A stretch of 64,000 nucleotides of DNA from Pseudolabrys taiwanensis (GCF_003367395.1 NZ_CP031417.1:2046001-2110000), one strand, 5' to 3'. Shown: positions 1 to 12,309, numbered from the stretch's first letter. Numbers and translations: made by a program. The notes: a model not told the origin generated them from the letters alone.

Positions 1-129
1 GACGGCGAGAACTCCAACTTCGGCACCGTCAGCATCGACGACAACGTCTACGAGACGCTCACCGAGGCGATGACGACGTTGAACACGCAAGCCGAGACCA
101 TCCACGCCAGCGCGGAGGCCATCGCATGA
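1..129 (+). CDS. C-terminal end of an unidentified protein (5' truncated)
   Basis: An open frame enters from the left edge and ends with TGA at 127-129, giving the last 42 residues of a protein (ends [13 protein letters not shown]). Its stop overlaps the ATG of the next gene by ATGA, so the two are translationally coupled and probably share an operon. I do not recognise the family. From the neighbours (GH4 glycosidase and PIG-L deacetylase) it may belong to a carbohydrate uptake or catabolism operon, but that is inference only. Confidence 0.6.
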   Translation, partial: DGENSNFGTVSIDDNVYETLTEAMTTLNTQAETIHASAEAIA

Positions 130-1403
130 GCCATCACACCAAGATCGCTTTCCTCGGCGCGACCAGCATGTCGTTCGGCTTGAGCATGTTCCGCGACGTA
201 TTCTCGAGCGACGAGTTGCGCGGCTCGACGCTCACCTTGGTCGGGCTGGACCGCGCTCCCTTGGAGAAGATGACGGCGCTCGCGCGCCTATTGAACGAAA
301 AGACTGGCGCCGGCCTTGTCATCGAGCAGACGACCGATCGCCGCGCTGCGCTCGATGGCGCCGGCTTTGTCGTCAACGCCACGGCCATCGACCGCAACCG
401 GCTGTGGAAGCTCGACTTCGAGGTGCCGCGCAAATACGGCATCCGCCACACGCTCGGCGAAAACGGCGGCCCAGGCGGGCTGTTCTTCACGCTCCGCACC
501 TTGCCGCTGGTGTTCGACATCGTACGCGACATGGAAGAATTGTGCCCGAAGGCGCACTTCCTCAACTTCTCCAATCCGGAAAGCCGCATCGTTCTAGCGC
601 TCGGCAAATACAGCAAGATCGCCTCGCTCGGCCTGTGCCACGGCATCTTCATGGGCCAGGGCGATGTCGCCGAAATCCTCGGCCTGCCTTCCGAGGATGT
701 CGACGTCTCCGGCGCCGGCATCAACCATTTCCAATGCCTGACGCAGATCCGCCACCGCAAGACAGGCGAAGACCTCTACCCGCTATTGCGCGAGAAGGAA
801 AAGACGCTCGACCCCGATTTCGCGCCGCTGACGCGGCAACTGTTCCGAGCCTTCGGCTATTGGTTCACCTGCAGCGACGATCATTTAGGGGAATATCTCG
901 CCTTCGGCTGGGAAGCCGGTGAGGACGGCTACGATTTCGAGGAGGATGAGCACGAGCGGACCGCATTCGCCGCGCAGATCGATACGGTACTCGGCGGCGG
1001 ATCGATCCCGAGCGACTGGCTGACCCCTTCGGGCGAACGCGGCGCGGCCGCCATCGGCGGCATCCTGCACGACAAAAAGCGTGTCATCGAGTCTGGCGTG
1101 GTGCCGAACCACGGCACGATTCCCAACCTGCCCTATCACGCGTCCGTTGAAGTGCCGGTAATGGCCGACGCCGCCGGCATTCATCCGATCTCGCTCGGGC
1201 CGTTGCCCGATGCGGTCGCCAAGCTGCTGCACACGCCGGTACAAGTGCATGAGCTGGCCGTCGAAGCCGCGGTGCACGGCTCGAAGGAGATCGCCCTCCA
1301 GGCTTTGCTGATCGATCCGGTGGTGAATTCGGCCGATGCCGCTGTCAAGCTGCTCGATGAGCTGTGGGAGGTGAACAAGCCCTATATCCGCGCGTGCATC
1401 TGA
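126..1403 (+). CDS. Glycoside hydrolase family 4 (alpha-galactosidase/alpha-glucosidase type)
   Basis: A 425-residue protein, normal length for GH4 (MelA/AglA-like). GH4 enzymes cleave glycosides by an NAD-dependent oxidation-elimination-reduction cycle that needs a divalent metal. The N-terminus has the Rossmann-type segment [10 protein letters not shown]. The family's NP signature is seen as FSNPESR (N150-P151), and the metal ligands are expected at C171 (GLCHG) and H201 (GINHF). No signal peptide is visible, so it should be cytoplasmic. It starts at an ATG overlapping the previous stop and is followed 2 bp later by a PIG-L deacetylase gene, pointing to a sugar-catabolic operon. The substrate (alpha-galactoside, glucoside or glucuronide) cannot be read from sequence. 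Confidence 0.88.
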   Translation: MSHHTKIAFLGATSMSFGLSMFRDVFSSDELRGSTLTLVGLDRAPLEKMTALARLLNEKTGAGLVIEQTTDRRAALDGAGFVVNATAIDRNRLWKLDFEVPRKYGIRHTLGENGGPGGLFFTLRTLPLVFDIVRDMEELCPKAHFLNFSNPESRIVLALGKYSKIASLGLCHGIFMGQGDVAEILGLPSEDVDVSGAGINHFQCLTQIRHRKTGEDLYPLLREKEKTLDPDFAPLTRQLFRAFGYWFTCSDDHLGEYLAFGWEAGEDGYDFEEDEHERTAFAAQIDTVLGGGSIPSDWLTPSGERGAAAIGGILHDKKRVIESGVVPNHGTIPNLPYHASVEVPVMADAAGIHPISLGPLPDAVAKLLHTPVQVHELAVEAAVHGSKEIALQALLIDPVVNSADAAVKLLDELWEVNKPYIRACI

Positions 1404-1405
1404 TC

Positions 1406-2239
1406 ATGACAGACGGCATCGAACACGTTGCCTTTTACTTCTCGCCGCACGAGGACGACTGGCAGCTGTTCATGAATCCGCCGGCTTTCACGGACGTGCT
1501 CGATGCCGCCTGCCGCGCGGTCTTCGTCCATATGACGGCCGGCGATGCCGGGCTCGGCCTGGGCAATGGCGGCCGCAAGCATCCGTTCTATCTCGCGCGC
1601 GAGCACGGCGCCGAGGCCGCCATCCGTTTCATGGCGGACGCCGATGAGCGGTCGCCGATCGAGGCACAGACCGGCGCTGTGTCGTGCAATGGACAGAGCT
1701 TGCAGCGCACCGCTTATCGCAACACAGCGACATATTTTCTGCGCCTGCCGGACGGCAGCCCCAGCGGCGACGGCTACGAAACCACCGGCCGCCAGTCACT
1801 GAAGCGGCTGCGCGGCGGCGACATCGATGGCATGACCACAATTGACGGCGCCGCCGTCTATCGCGACTGGGAGGCGCTTTGCGAGACGCTCCGCGCCCTG
1901 ATCGAATACGAACGCCAGGGCGAGCTTGCGGTCGATCTCCACATCCCCGAGACCGACGCCGCGCTCAATCCGAACGATCATTCCGACCACGTCACCACCG
2001 CCCTCGCCGTACGAGAGGCGTGGCGCGGCCAGCCCGCGCGATGGCACCACCATGTCGGCTATGCCAGCGGCAGCCGCCCGGATAATCTCGGCTCCGCGGA
2101 GCGCGACATGAAATGCGCCGTGTACGCCGTCACGCTGGCCGGTGTGCTCGCCTTCGACCACTCGGTGTCTTGGCGGCACTACGACCAGATGTTCATCGGC
2201 CGTAACTACAGCCGCGTCGAGCATCTGGAACGCAGCTAA
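1406..2239 (+). CDS. PIG-L/LmbE family deacetylase-like protein
   Basis: A 277-residue protein in the LmbE/PIG-L fold, zinc-dependent N-acetyl hydrolases acting on amino sugars and related conjugates. The metal motif is seen near the N-terminus as SPHEDD (H15, D17, D18, a variant of the usual PHPDDE), and the distal histidine motif appears as HSDHV (192-196). The ATG at 1406 lies 2 bp after the GH4 stop; an in-frame start further upstream would run deep into GH4. Operon with GH4 suggests removal of an acyl group from an amino sugar before or after glycoside cleavage. The exact substrate is unknown. Confidence 0.8.
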   Translation: MTDGIEHVAFYFSPHEDDWQLFMNPPAFTDVLDAACRAVFVHMTAGDAGLGLGNGGRKHPFYLAREHGAEAAIRFMADADERSPIEAQTGAVSCNGQSLQRTAYRNTATYFLRLPDGSPSGDGYETTGRQSLKRLRGGDIDGMTTIDGAAVYRDWEALCETLRALIEYERQGELAVDLHIPETDAALNPNDHSDHVTTALAVREAWRGQPARWHHHVGYASGSRPDNLGSAERDMKCAVYAVTLAGVLAFDHSVSWRHYDQMFIGRNYSRVEHLERS

Positions 2240-2328
2240 TAATCAATCGCAGCAGCAAAATGCGACGTCGCGCGGGCTCGAAATTCCGGCAGGATTAGGC
2301 TACATCCGCGGGCGCGAAAGGCCCCTGC

Positions 2329-3699
2329 ATGCAGAATGAGAAAGAACAAGTCGCGTTGTCGTCGATGGCCGCGTCGGCCGCGCTGACGATTGCGAAGGCG
2401 ATCGTCGGCATCAGCACCGGCTCGCTCGCGATTCTGTCGGAAGCCGGCCACTCGCTCATCGACTTCGGCGCGACGGTGATGACCTACATCGCCGTGCGCA
2501 TCTCGGGAAAGCCCGCGGATGAAGAGCATCATTACGGCCACGGCAAGGTCGAGGCCGTTTCCGCGCTCGCCGAAACCGCGCTGCTGTTCCTGCTCTCCGG
2601 TATCGTCATATGGGAGGCCGTCAAGCGGCTGGTGGAGCACGAAGGCCATGTCGTCGAAGCGACGATCTGGGCGTTCGGCGTGATGATCCTGTCGGTCGTG
2701 GTCGATTATTTCCGCGCCCGCGCCTTGAAGCGCGTCGCCAAGGAAACGCAAAGCCACGCGCTGGAGGCCGATGCGCTGCACTTCTCCTCCGACCTGTGGT
2801 CGTCGCTTGCCGTGCTGCTCGGTCTTGCCGGCGTCACGCTCGGCTATCCCTGGGCCGACTCCGCCGCGGCGCTGCTCGTTGCCCTTCTGGTCTGCGTCGC
2901 CGGCTGGCGGCTCGGCCGCCGCACCATCGACACCCTGACGGACACAGCGCCGACCGGCGCCGCCGAGCTGATCAATGCCATCACGCGCAAGGTGCCGGGC
3001 GTGGTCGCGGTGGAAAACGTGCGCGCCCGCGCCGTCGGCGAAACGACCTTCATCGATATGGCCGTCGCGGTCAGCCGCACTTTGCCGCTCGACCGCGTCA
3101 ACGCCATCAAGGCCGCGGTCGCCGATGCGCTACGCGCGGGCATGCCGGGCGCCGAGCCGATCGTCACCACCGATCCGGTGGCGCTGGACAACGAGACCGT
3201 GCTCGACCGCGTGATGGTGATCGCGCGCAACCGGGCGCTCGCCGTGCATCACGTCACGGTGTCCGATATCAAGGACCGGCTGTCGATCTCGCTGGATCTC
3301 GAAGTGAACGGCAAGATGTCGCTCGGCGCCGCGCACGAGAAAGCGGACGACCTGGAGAAAGCGATCGAGGCTGAGCTGGGCGCCGAGGTCGAGGTCGAAA
3401 CGCATATCGAGCCGTTGCAGGCGCAGCATCTATTGGGCCGCGAAGCGCCGCCAGAGCGGGTGCAGGCGGTCGCGATGGCGCTGGCCGAATTCGCGGCGGC
3501 CGGCCGCATCATTCGCGACGTCCACGACGTCCGCGTGCGCGAGACCGACGAAGGCGAGATCGTCAACTTCCATTGCCGCGTCGACCCGGCGCTCAGCGTG
3601 CAGACGGTGCACGAGAACGTCGACGCGCTGGAGCGCGCTTTGCGGGAGCGCTCATCCTCGATCAAGCGCGTGATCGGCCACGCCGAGCCTGTACGGTAG
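2329..3699 (+). CDS. Cation diffusion facilitator (CDF) transporter with extended C-terminal domain
   Basis: A 456-residue inner-membrane metal(II)/proton antiporter of the CDF family. The paired metal-site motifs of CDF proteins are seen as HSLID (H41, D45) in TM2 and HFSSD (H151, D155) in TM5, and a histidine cluster HHYGHGK follows TM2. Membrane segments fill residues 10-195. Typical CDF proteins are about 300 residues. Here the cytoplasmic part from about 210 onward holds what look like three successive ferredoxin-like (ZT-dimer) modules. This long form probably exports Fe, Mn or Zn; the metal is not readable. The gene converges on the acyltransferase gene and overlaps it by 48 bp. Confidence 0.88.
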   Translation: MQNEKEQVALSSMAASAALTIAKAIVGISTGSLAILSEAGHSLIDFGATVMTYIAVRISGKPADEEHHYGHGKVEAVSALAETALLFLLSGIVIWEAVKRLVEHEGHVVEATIWAFGVMILSVVVDYFRARALKRVAKETQSHALEADALHFSSDLWSSLAVLLGLAGVTLGYPWADSAAALLVALLVCVAGWRLGRRTIDTLTDTAPTGAAELINAITRKVPGVVAVENVRARAVGETTFIDMAVAVSRTLPLDRVNAIKAAVADALRAGMPGAEPIVTTDPVALDNETVLDRVMVIARNRALAVHHVTVSDIKDRLSISLDLEVNGKMSLGAAHEKADDLEKAIEAELGAEVEVETHIEPLQAQHLLGREAPPERVQAVAMALAEFAAAGRIIRDVHDVRVRETDEGEIVNFHCRVDPALSVQTVHENVDALERALRERSSSIKRVIGHAEPVR

Positions 3700-4869
3700 G
3701 CGCGCGCTTCGATCGTAGGCGAGGCGATCCTTGCGCGAGAAGCGGAACGCGAAGGGCCGATCCGCCAACCGGTTGAAAGCGCGGCGCGCCGGCACTTCGA
3801 TGAAGCGATAGCTGGCGGCGGCGAGCACGACGACCGCCAACATGAAGTCCACCATCACCAGGTCGACCGAGCCCATCCAAGGCTGCGTCACTGCGCCTTC
3901 GAAGGCCTTCGTGTAGTAACCGCCGGACCACAAGCCGTAGCAGAGCATGATCAGCAGCGGCTGGTGGATCATATAGATGGAAAACGAATAGCGCCCCAAG
4001 GCCTTGAACGGCCGCGCCCGCAGCACGAGCGAAATCAAGCCCTGCTGGCCCGCGAAAATGATCACCGCCGCGCCGAACACCACGGGCGCCGCGAGACTGA
4101 GCGGCGAGACGGCGTCGGCGCCGTCGCCGGCAAAGATGACGAACAGGACCGCCACGACGATCGCGCCCAATTCCCACATCGTCGCGCGGAAGAAGCCCCG
4201 CTGTCCCGTCACCTCATGGACATGGAAAGCGACGACGCCGCCGAAGAACCCGGCGATGCAACGGATGATGCCGTAATCCCAGGTCGAGTTCATGAGCGCC
4301 GGCGCCCAGCGGTGCAGCAGGATCAGGCCGGCGACCGCCAGCGCGAGGCACGGCAGCACCAGACGACGTCCCGAAAACAGCAACAGCAGCGCGAAGAGCA
4401 GATAGACATAGAACTCGGCGCCGATGCTCCACGCCGGACCGTTCCAGACATTGCCGTGCACCAGTCCCATGGCATTGAGCAACAGCGCGCTCGGAATGAT
4501 CGCGTCGATGGAATAGACCGTGCCGCTGACCGTCAGGTCGAGATCTTCCGGATGCGGCAGGCGGTTGATCCACACGACCAAGGCAATGAAGCTCGCCAGG
4601 ACAACCGCGTGCAGCGGCCAGACGCGGCCGGCCCGGCGGATGGCAAAGCGCAGCATGTCGCTCGGATTGACAATCTTGCCCCGATAGCTGTGGCACAGCA
4701 CGAAACCGCTCAGCACGAAGAAAAAGTCGACGAACAGATAGCTGTTGCGCAGGAAGGGCGACGTCTCGAGCGAACTTGGCATCATGCCGATGAAATGAAA
4801 CATGACGACGCACAGGGCACAGATGCCCCGCCACGAGTCCAAAGCCTCGAACCGCATCGCCTTCGCCAT
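3652..4869 (-). CDS. Acyltransferase 3 family membrane protein (OafA/NodX-like)
   Basis: A polytopic membrane acyltransferase of about 405 residues. The family's N-terminal signature is clear: RFEALDSWRG followed by an intramembrane histidine (VVMFHF), then about ten hydrophobic helices. Such proteins O-acylate cell-surface glycans or lipids. I chose the ATG at 4869 because GGGGA lies 8-9 bases upstream; a GTG at 4884 is also in frame but has a poorer ribosome binding site. Its 3' end overlaps the convergent CDF gene by 48 bp. No glycan biosynthesis genes are nearby, so the acceptor is unknown. Confidence 0.85.
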   Translation of the reverse strand: MAKAMRFEALDSWRGICALCVVMFHFIGMMPSSLETSPFLRNSYLFVDFFFVLSGFVLCHSYRGKIVNPSDMLRFAIRRAGRVWPLHAVVLASFIALVVWINRLPHPEDLDLTVSGTVYSIDAIIPSALLLNAMGLVHGNVWNGPAWSIGAEFYVYLLFALLLLFSGRRLVLPCLALAVAGLILLHRWAPALMNSTWDYGIIRCIAGFFGGVVAFHVHEVTGQRGFFRATMWELGAIVVAVLFVIFAGDGADAVSPLSLAAPVVFGAAVIIFAGQQGLISLVLRARPFKALGRYSFSIYMIHQPLLIMLCYGLWSGGYYTKAFEGAVTQPWMGSVDLVMVDFMLAVVVLAAASYRFIEVPARRAFNRLADRPFAFRFSRKDRLAYDRSARLPYRLGVADHALDRG

Positions 4870-4968
4870 AGATTGAATCCCCACAGGAGCAGCCTTATCG
4901 CGAACCGCGCGGGCCTGCTTTAGTTCCGGGCGCAGATGGGGAATGTTTGTGTCACGCCGCCGGCGGCA

Positions 4969-5982
4969 CTAGGGCAGCAGAACCGCGGCGCCCTGCAGCC
5001 GGCCGTCGCGTAAATCCGACAGCGCATCATTCGCCTTGGCAAGCGGGTAGCGCGTGATTTCGCAGTGAACGCCGGCCTTGGGCGCGAGCGCCAGGAACTC
5101 GTGCGCGTCATCGCGTGTGAGGTTCGCGACCGACATCAGCTGCCGCTCTTCCCACAGCAGCGCGTAAGGGAAACTCGGTATGTTCGACATATGGATGCCG
5201 CCGCAGACGACGCGGCCGCCCTTTCTCACGGCCTTGAGCGCCGCGGGAACCAGGCCCCCGACCGGCGCGAAGATGATGGCGGCATCGAGCGGTTCCGGCG
5301 GCGTGTCCTCGGAAGCGCCGGCCCACACCGCACCGAGCGAGCGGGCGAAGTCCTGCGCGGTATCATCTCCAGCGCGGATGAAGGCGAAAATGCGCCGCCC
5401 CTGCCAGCGCGCGACTTGCGCCAGGATATGCGCGGCGGCGCCGAAGCCGTAGATGCCGAGATTGATGCCCTCGCCCGCCATGCGGTAGCTGCGCCACCCG
5501 ATGAGCCCGGCGCAGAGCCACGGCGCGATCTCGGCGTCGTCGCCCGCCTCGCCGAGCGGAAAGCAGTAACGCGCATCCGCGATGGTGTGCGAGGCAAAGC
5601 CGCCGTCGCGCGTATAGCCGGTGAACAAAGGCGCATCGCACAGGTTCTCTCGGCCGGCGCGGCAATATGGACAGACACCGCAGGTCGCACCGAGCCACGG
5701 CACGCCGACGCGCTCGCCCAGAATGAAGCCGGTCACATTCGTGCCAATGGCGATGATGCGCCCGACAATCTCATGGCCGGGTACGATGGGCAGTTTGGGA
5801 TGGGTCAGATCGCCATCGACGACATGCAAGTCGGTACGACAGACACCGCAGGCCGACACCGCGATGAGCAGTTCGCCCGCGCCGGGAACCGGCACGGGCC
5901 GCTCACGATACACAAGCGGTGTATGCGGCGCCTCGAGCACCGTCGCGCGCATGGTCGGCGGGATGCCCGAGGCTTCGCTCAT
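4969..5982 (-). CDS. Zinc-dependent alcohol dehydrogenase family protein
   Basis: A medium-chain dehydrogenase of 337 residues. The catalytic zinc ligands are visible as CGVCRTD (C48) and GHE (H70-E71), and the structural zinc cysteines as CGVCPYC...C (C101, C104, C107, C115). A Rossmann motif GIYGFGAAAH sits near residue 170. AdhP-like enzymes oxidise primary alcohols with NAD. ATG 5982 is 13 bp after the tctC stop with a GAAAGA upstream, so the two genes are probably co-transcribed. The loops around the active site give no further substrate information. Confidence 0.87.
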   Translation of the reverse strand: MSEASGIPPTMRATVLEAPHTPLVYRERPVPVPGAGELLIAVSACGVCRTDLHVVDGDLTHPKLPIVPGHEIVGRIIAIGTNVTGFILGERVGVPWLGATCGVCPYCRAGRENLCDAPLFTGYTRDGGFASHTIADARYCFPLGEAGDDAEIAPWLCAGLIGWRSYRMAGEGINLGIYGFGAAAHILAQVARWQGRRIFAFIRAGDDTAQDFARSLGAVWAGASEDTPPEPLDAAIIFAPVGGLVPAALKAVRKGGRVVCGGIHMSNIPSFPYALLWEERQLMSVANLTRDDAHEFLALAPKAGVHCEITRYPLAKANDALSDLRDGRLQGAAVLLP

Positions 5983-5995
5983 GCGGCGGGATCTT

Positions 5996-6961
5996 TCATT
6001 TGATGCCGTCTTTGAAGATCGACGCAAGCTTGGCGGTGTCGTCGGCGATGGTCTTGTCGAACGCTTCCGGCGTCATCGACAGGGCTTCGACGCCTTGCGC
6101 GGCGAACTTCGCCTTGATGTCGTCGGTCATGATGATCTCGGCGACATCGCCATGCACTTTGGTGACGATGTGGCGCGGCGTTCCCGCGGGAGCCAGAAGG
6201 CCGAACCAGGAGTCGTATTTGAAGCCCGGCAGAGCGTCTTCCCCAATCGTGGGGAGGTCCTTCATGGTCGGGTTGCGCGTGGCGGTCGCCACGGCCAAAT
6301 CGCGGACCTTGCCGGCCTGCACCAGTTCGACGCCGACATTGATCGGCGTGAAGTACAACTGCGTGTCGCCGCGCACGACGCTGGTCACCGCCTCGGGCGC
6401 GCCTTTGTAGGGCACATGCAGAAGATCGATCTGTGCCGCGTCCTTGAACATCGCGGCGGCGATGAAGGTCGCGCTCGCGGGTCCCGGCGACGCGAAATTG
6501 AGCTTCCCGGGATTGGCCTTGGCGAGCGCGATGAACTCCTTCACCGATTTCGCAGGCGAATCCGGCGGCACGATCATCACCACCGGCACCGACGCGACCG
6601 GCGTCACAGCCGCAAAATCTTTCACCGGATCGAAGGTGAGGCTCTTGTTGACGACGCCGGCGATGGTGTGCCCGTTCGACGTCAACATCAGCGTGTAGCC
6701 GTCCGGTGCACTTTTGGCGACGGCCGTCGTCCCCGGCAGGCCCGGGCGATTCTCCACGACGACATTGTGCTTCCACTTCTCGGTCAGCTTTTCCGCAACG
6801 ATGCGCGCCAGGATGTCGGTGGCGCTGCCGGCCGAAAATGGAACGATGATGCGGACCGGCTGTTGGCTGGGGTAGCTTTGGGCGGCGGCCGGCGCCGCGA
6901 ACCCGAGCAGGCCGGCAGCTACCACCGCAACGCCGCGTAGCGTCCTCCACGTAAAGGTCAT
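5996..6961 (-). CDS. Tripartite tricarboxylate transporter substrate-binding protein (TctC/Bug family)
   Basis: A 321-residue periplasmic binding protein. It has a cleavable signal peptide (MTFTWRTLRG, hydrophobic core, cut near AAAAQS) and the Bug-family opening YPSQQPVRIIVPFSAGSATD. The start at ATG 6961 is fixed by AAGGGAGAA directly upstream; longer in-frame readings lack a signal sequence at the N-terminus. Bug proteins bind carboxylates and other small acids for TctAB carriers, but no tctA or tctB lies here, so this is one of the many orphan copies typical of this group. It is upstream of, and probably co-transcribed with, the alcohol dehydrogenase gene. Confidence 0.9.
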   Translation of the reverse strand: MTFTWRTLRGVAVVAAGLLGFAAPAAAQSYPSQQPVRIIVPFSAGSATDILARIVAEKLTEKWKHNVVVENRPGLPGTTAVAKSAPDGYTLMLTSNGHTIAGVVNKSLTFDPVKDFAAVTPVASVPVVMIVPPDSPAKSVKEFIALAKANPGKLNFASPGPASATFIAAAMFKDAAQIDLLHVPYKGAPEAVTSVVRGDTQLYFTPINVGVELVQAGKVRDLAVATATRNPTMKDLPTIGEDALPGFKYDSWFGLLAPAGTPRHIVTKVHGDVAEIIMTDDIKAKFAAQGVEALSMTPEAFDKTIADDTAKLASIFKDGIK

Positions 6962-7121
6962 TTTCTTCTCCCTTGGTATGTCCGGATGCGATTCCGGTTT
7001 CTGTTGTGAAACTGATATCATCGATGCGCGAGCGGGGGGAACTGGCCTGAAGCGCCAATCGTCGCGCCCGCGCCCACGAGGCCACTTCCAATGCCGGCTC
7101 CCAGGCTTTAGATCGAACGCC

Positions 7122-9767
7122 ATGCGCACAGACATTGCCCACACGATCCGCCTTAAAGACTATTTGCCGCCCGCGTGGCTGGTAGAGACCGTCCATCTCG
7201 ACGTGTCTCTGCATCCCTCGGAAACCAGAGTTCGGGCCAAGCTCGCGTTCAAGCCCAATCCAGAGTCGGCCTCCGCGCCATTGGTGCTCGACGGCGACGG
7301 GCTGTCTTTGATGTCGCTCAAGCTCGACGGTGCGCCGCTGCCTGCGGCCAATTTCGTCGCTTCGCCGAACCAGCTCACCATTCCACAGCCGCCGAACGGC
7401 CCGTTCACGCTCGAGATCGAGACGCTGGTCGACCCATCCGCCAACACCCAGCTCTCCGGCCTCTACCGCTCCAGCGACACCTATTGCACACAATGCGAGG
7501 CGGAAGGCTTCCGCCGCATCACTTATTTCCCCGACCGCCCGGACGTGATGGCGGTCTATACGACGCGCATCGAAGCGGACCGCCAGGAAGCGCCGGTGCT
7601 GCTCGCCAACGGCAATCTGGTCGACAGCGGCGCGCTCGACAACGGTCGTCACTACGCCGTCTGGCACGACCCGCATCCCAAGCCGTCATATCTCTTTGCC
7701 ATGGTCGGCGGCGATCTAGCCTGCGTCGAGGACAGCTTCCGCACGATGTCCGGCCGCGACGTGACGCTGCGCATCTATGTCGAGCACGGCAAGCAGGACC
7801 GCTGCGCCTATGCGATGGACTCGCTCAAGCGCTCCATGCGTTGGGACGAAGAGGCCTTCGGCCGCGAATACGACCTCGACATCTTCATGATCGTCGCCGT
7901 GTCAGACTTCAACATGGGCGCGATGGAGAACAAGGGCCTCAACGTCTTCAACGACAAATACGTATTGGCCAGCGCGGAGACCGCGACCGATGCCGACTTC
8001 GCGCATATCGAAGCGGTCATCGCGCATGAGTACTTCCACAACTGGACCGGCAACCGCATCACCTGCCGCGACTGGTTCCAGCTGTGCTTGAAGGAAGGCC
8101 TCACCGTTTTCCGCGACCATGAATTCTCTTCCGACATGCGCTCGCGCCCGGTGAAGCGCATCAGCGATGTGCGCAATTTGCGCGCCGCCCAGTTCATCGA
8201 GGACTCAGGCCCCCTCGCCCATCCGGTGCGACCGGAGGCCTACAAGGAGATCAACAACTTCTACACCACCACCATCTACGAGAAGGGCGCCGAGGTGGTG
8301 CGGATGGTGCACACCTTGCTCGGTCCGGAAAAATTCCGGGCCGGCATGGATCTCTATTTCCAACGTCATGACGGCGAAGCGGCCACCGTCGAGCAGTTCA
8401 TCCAGTGCTTTGCCGATGTAACCGGCCGCGACATCGCGCAATTCATGCTTTGGTACAGTCAGGCCGGCACGCCGCGGGTCACGGTGAGCACGCATCATGA
8501 CGCCGCCGCCGGAACCTATGCCCTCAGCCTCAAGCAAGCGGTACCGCCGACGCCGAACCAGCCGACCAAATCGCCAATGGTCATTCCGCTGGTGACGGGG
8601 CTCATCGGCCCGGACGGTCGCGACCTGCCGCTCGTCCTAGCGGACGGCGGCGTCGTCCGACGCGGCGTTCTAGTCCTGCACGAGGCCGAATGGACCTTCA
8701 CGTTCACCGGCATCACCGAGCGCCCCGTGCTGTCGATCAATCGCGGCTTCTCGGCGCCGATCGAGCTCGTCACCGACCTCTCTAACGACGACCTCGCCTT
8801 CCTTGCGGCGCATGACAGCGACCCGTTCAACCGATGGCAGGCCCTGCAAACCATCTCGATGCGGCTTCTGATCGAGAACGTAGCGTCGATCCGCGCCGGC
8901 AAGGCACCGCGCAGCGACGACAAACTGATGGTGGCGCTCGCCGCCCTCCTGGAGAATCCAGCACTCGAGCCGGCCTTCGTCGCGTTGGCGTTGGTACCGC
9001 CCGGCGAAGGCGACATCGCTCGGGAGATCGGCAGCGACATCGACCCGGACGCCATCTTCCAGGCCCGCACGGCGCTGCGGCGCGAGATCGGCACGCGTCT
9101 CGGCGCCGCCCTCTCCACGCTCTACGAGCGGTTGACGGTGCCCGGCGGCTATACGCCGGACGCCACCAGCGCCGGTCGCCGCGCGCTGCGCAATGTTGCG
9201 CTCGATCTGATGGCGGCGGGCGGCGACGCGTCCGCGATCACGTGGGCCGCGCGGCAGTACGATGCGGCCGACAACATGACCGACCGCATGGCGGCGCTTG
9301 CGACGTTGGCCTTGCACGGCGGACCGGAGGGTGAACGCGCGCTGGCCGACTTCTACAGTCGTTTCGAGGGCGATGCGCTGGTCATCGACAAGTGGTTCTC
9401 GTTGCAGGCGACGATCCCGCAGGCCGACACGCTCGACAAGGTGCGGGCGCTGACCAAGCACGCAGCCTTCTCGTTCGGCAATCCGAACCGCGTGCGCGCG
9501 CTCATTGGCGCTTTCGCCATGAGCAACGTGACGCAGTTCAACCGCGCCGACGGCGCCGGCTATGATTTCCTCGCCGAGACGTTGCTGGCGCTCGATCCGA
9601 AGAACCCGCAGGTCGCCGCGCGCATGGCGACGGCGTTCCGCACATGGCGTACGCTGGAGGAAGGCCGGCGCGGCAAGGCTGAAGCCGCCCTCAAGCGCAT
9701 CAAGGAAGGCGGCGAGCTCTCGCGCGACCTTGCCGACATCGTCGAACGTGCGCTGGCGCCGGTCTGA
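7122..9767 (+). CDS. pepN: Aminopeptidase N (M1 family)
   Basis: An 881-residue M1 metallopeptidase, matching the length of Escherichia coli PepN (870). The zinc motif HEYFH (H302, E303, H306) with the distal ligand in LKEGLTVFRD, and the exopeptidase motif GAMEN near 266, are all intact. It cleaves N-terminal residues from peptides in the cytoplasm during protein turnover. No signal peptide is seen. I chose ATG 7122 because MRTDIAHTIRLKDY matches the usual start of alphaproteobacterial PepN; an in-frame ATG at 6978 would add a low-quality 48-residue extension. It diverges from tctC and is followed by a strong terminator. Confidence 0.95.
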   Translation: MRTDIAHTIRLKDYLPPAWLVETVHLDVSLHPSETRVRAKLAFKPNPESASAPLVLDGDGLSLMSLKLDGAPLPAANFVASPNQLTIPQPPNGPFTLEIETLVDPSANTQLSGLYRSSDTYCTQCEAEGFRRITYFPDRPDVMAVYTTRIEADRQEAPVLLANGNLVDSGALDNGRHYAVWHDPHPKPSYLFAMVGGDLACVEDSFRTMSGRDVTLRIYVEHGKQDRCAYAMDSLKRSMRWDEEAFGREYDLDIFMIVAVSDFNMGAMENKGLNVFNDKYVLASAETATDADFAHIEAVIAHEYFHNWTGNRITCRDWFQLCLKEGLTVFRDHEFSSDMRSRPVKRISDVRNLRAAQFIEDSGPLAHPVRPEAYKEINNFYTTTIYEKGAEVVRMVHTLLGPEKFRAGMDLYFQRHDGEAATVEQFIQCFADVTGRDIAQFMLWYSQAGTPRVTVSTHHDAAAGTYALSLKQAVPPTPNQPTKSPMVIPLVTGLIGPDGRDLPLVLADGGVVRRGVLVLHEAEWTFTFTGITERPVLSINRGFSAPIELVTDLSNDDLAFLAAHDSDPFNRWQALQTISMRLLIENVASIRAGKAPRSDDKLMVALAALLENPALEPAFVALALVPPGEGDIAREIGSDIDPDAIFQARTALRREIGTRLGAALSTLYERLTVPGGYTPDATSAGRRALRNVALDLMAAGGDASAITWAARQYDAADNMTDRMAALATLALHGGPEGERALADFYSRFEGDALVIDKWFSLQATIPQADTLDKVRALTKHAAFSFGNPNRVRALIGAFAMSNVTQFNRADGAGYDFLAETLLALDPKNPQVAARMATAFRTWRTLEEGRRGKAEAALKRIKEGGELSRDLADIVERALAPV

Positions 9768-9793
9768 GCCGCTGTCAATTACCAGAACAGAAG

Positions 9794-9823
9794 CGGCGCG
9801 GCGGGAAATGCCGCGCCGTTTTT
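9794..9823 (+). terminator. Rho-independent terminator of pepN
   Basis: A perfect 9-bp GC stem (CGGCGCGGC at 9794-9802 and its complement at 9810-9818) with a 7-nt loop is followed directly by TTTTT. It lies 27 bp after the pepN stop, so transcription of pepN should end here before the next kinase gene. Confidence 0.9.
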
Positions 9824-10000
9824 AATTGCGCTTATGCATTGTGGTATCAACGCTATTTGTGGGTAACGATTTCTCAATTATTGACTCGATGACTCTCGAC
9901 AAATCAGTGCGCATCGATTCCAATCGGCAGTGATTCGGAGAGATGCGGCACATCCTTCCGTTTCAGGGATGACAGGGGACAATTCCGAACGGGGGCCTTC

Positions 10001-12295
<2,295 letters not shown>

Positions 12296-12309
12296 TTTCT
12301 ACACCGCTC

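Noticed and set aside
5979..7676. A 565-codon minus-strand frame across tctC and pepN
   Set aside because: Shadow of tctC in another frame; the true tctC reading has a signal peptide and family motifs.
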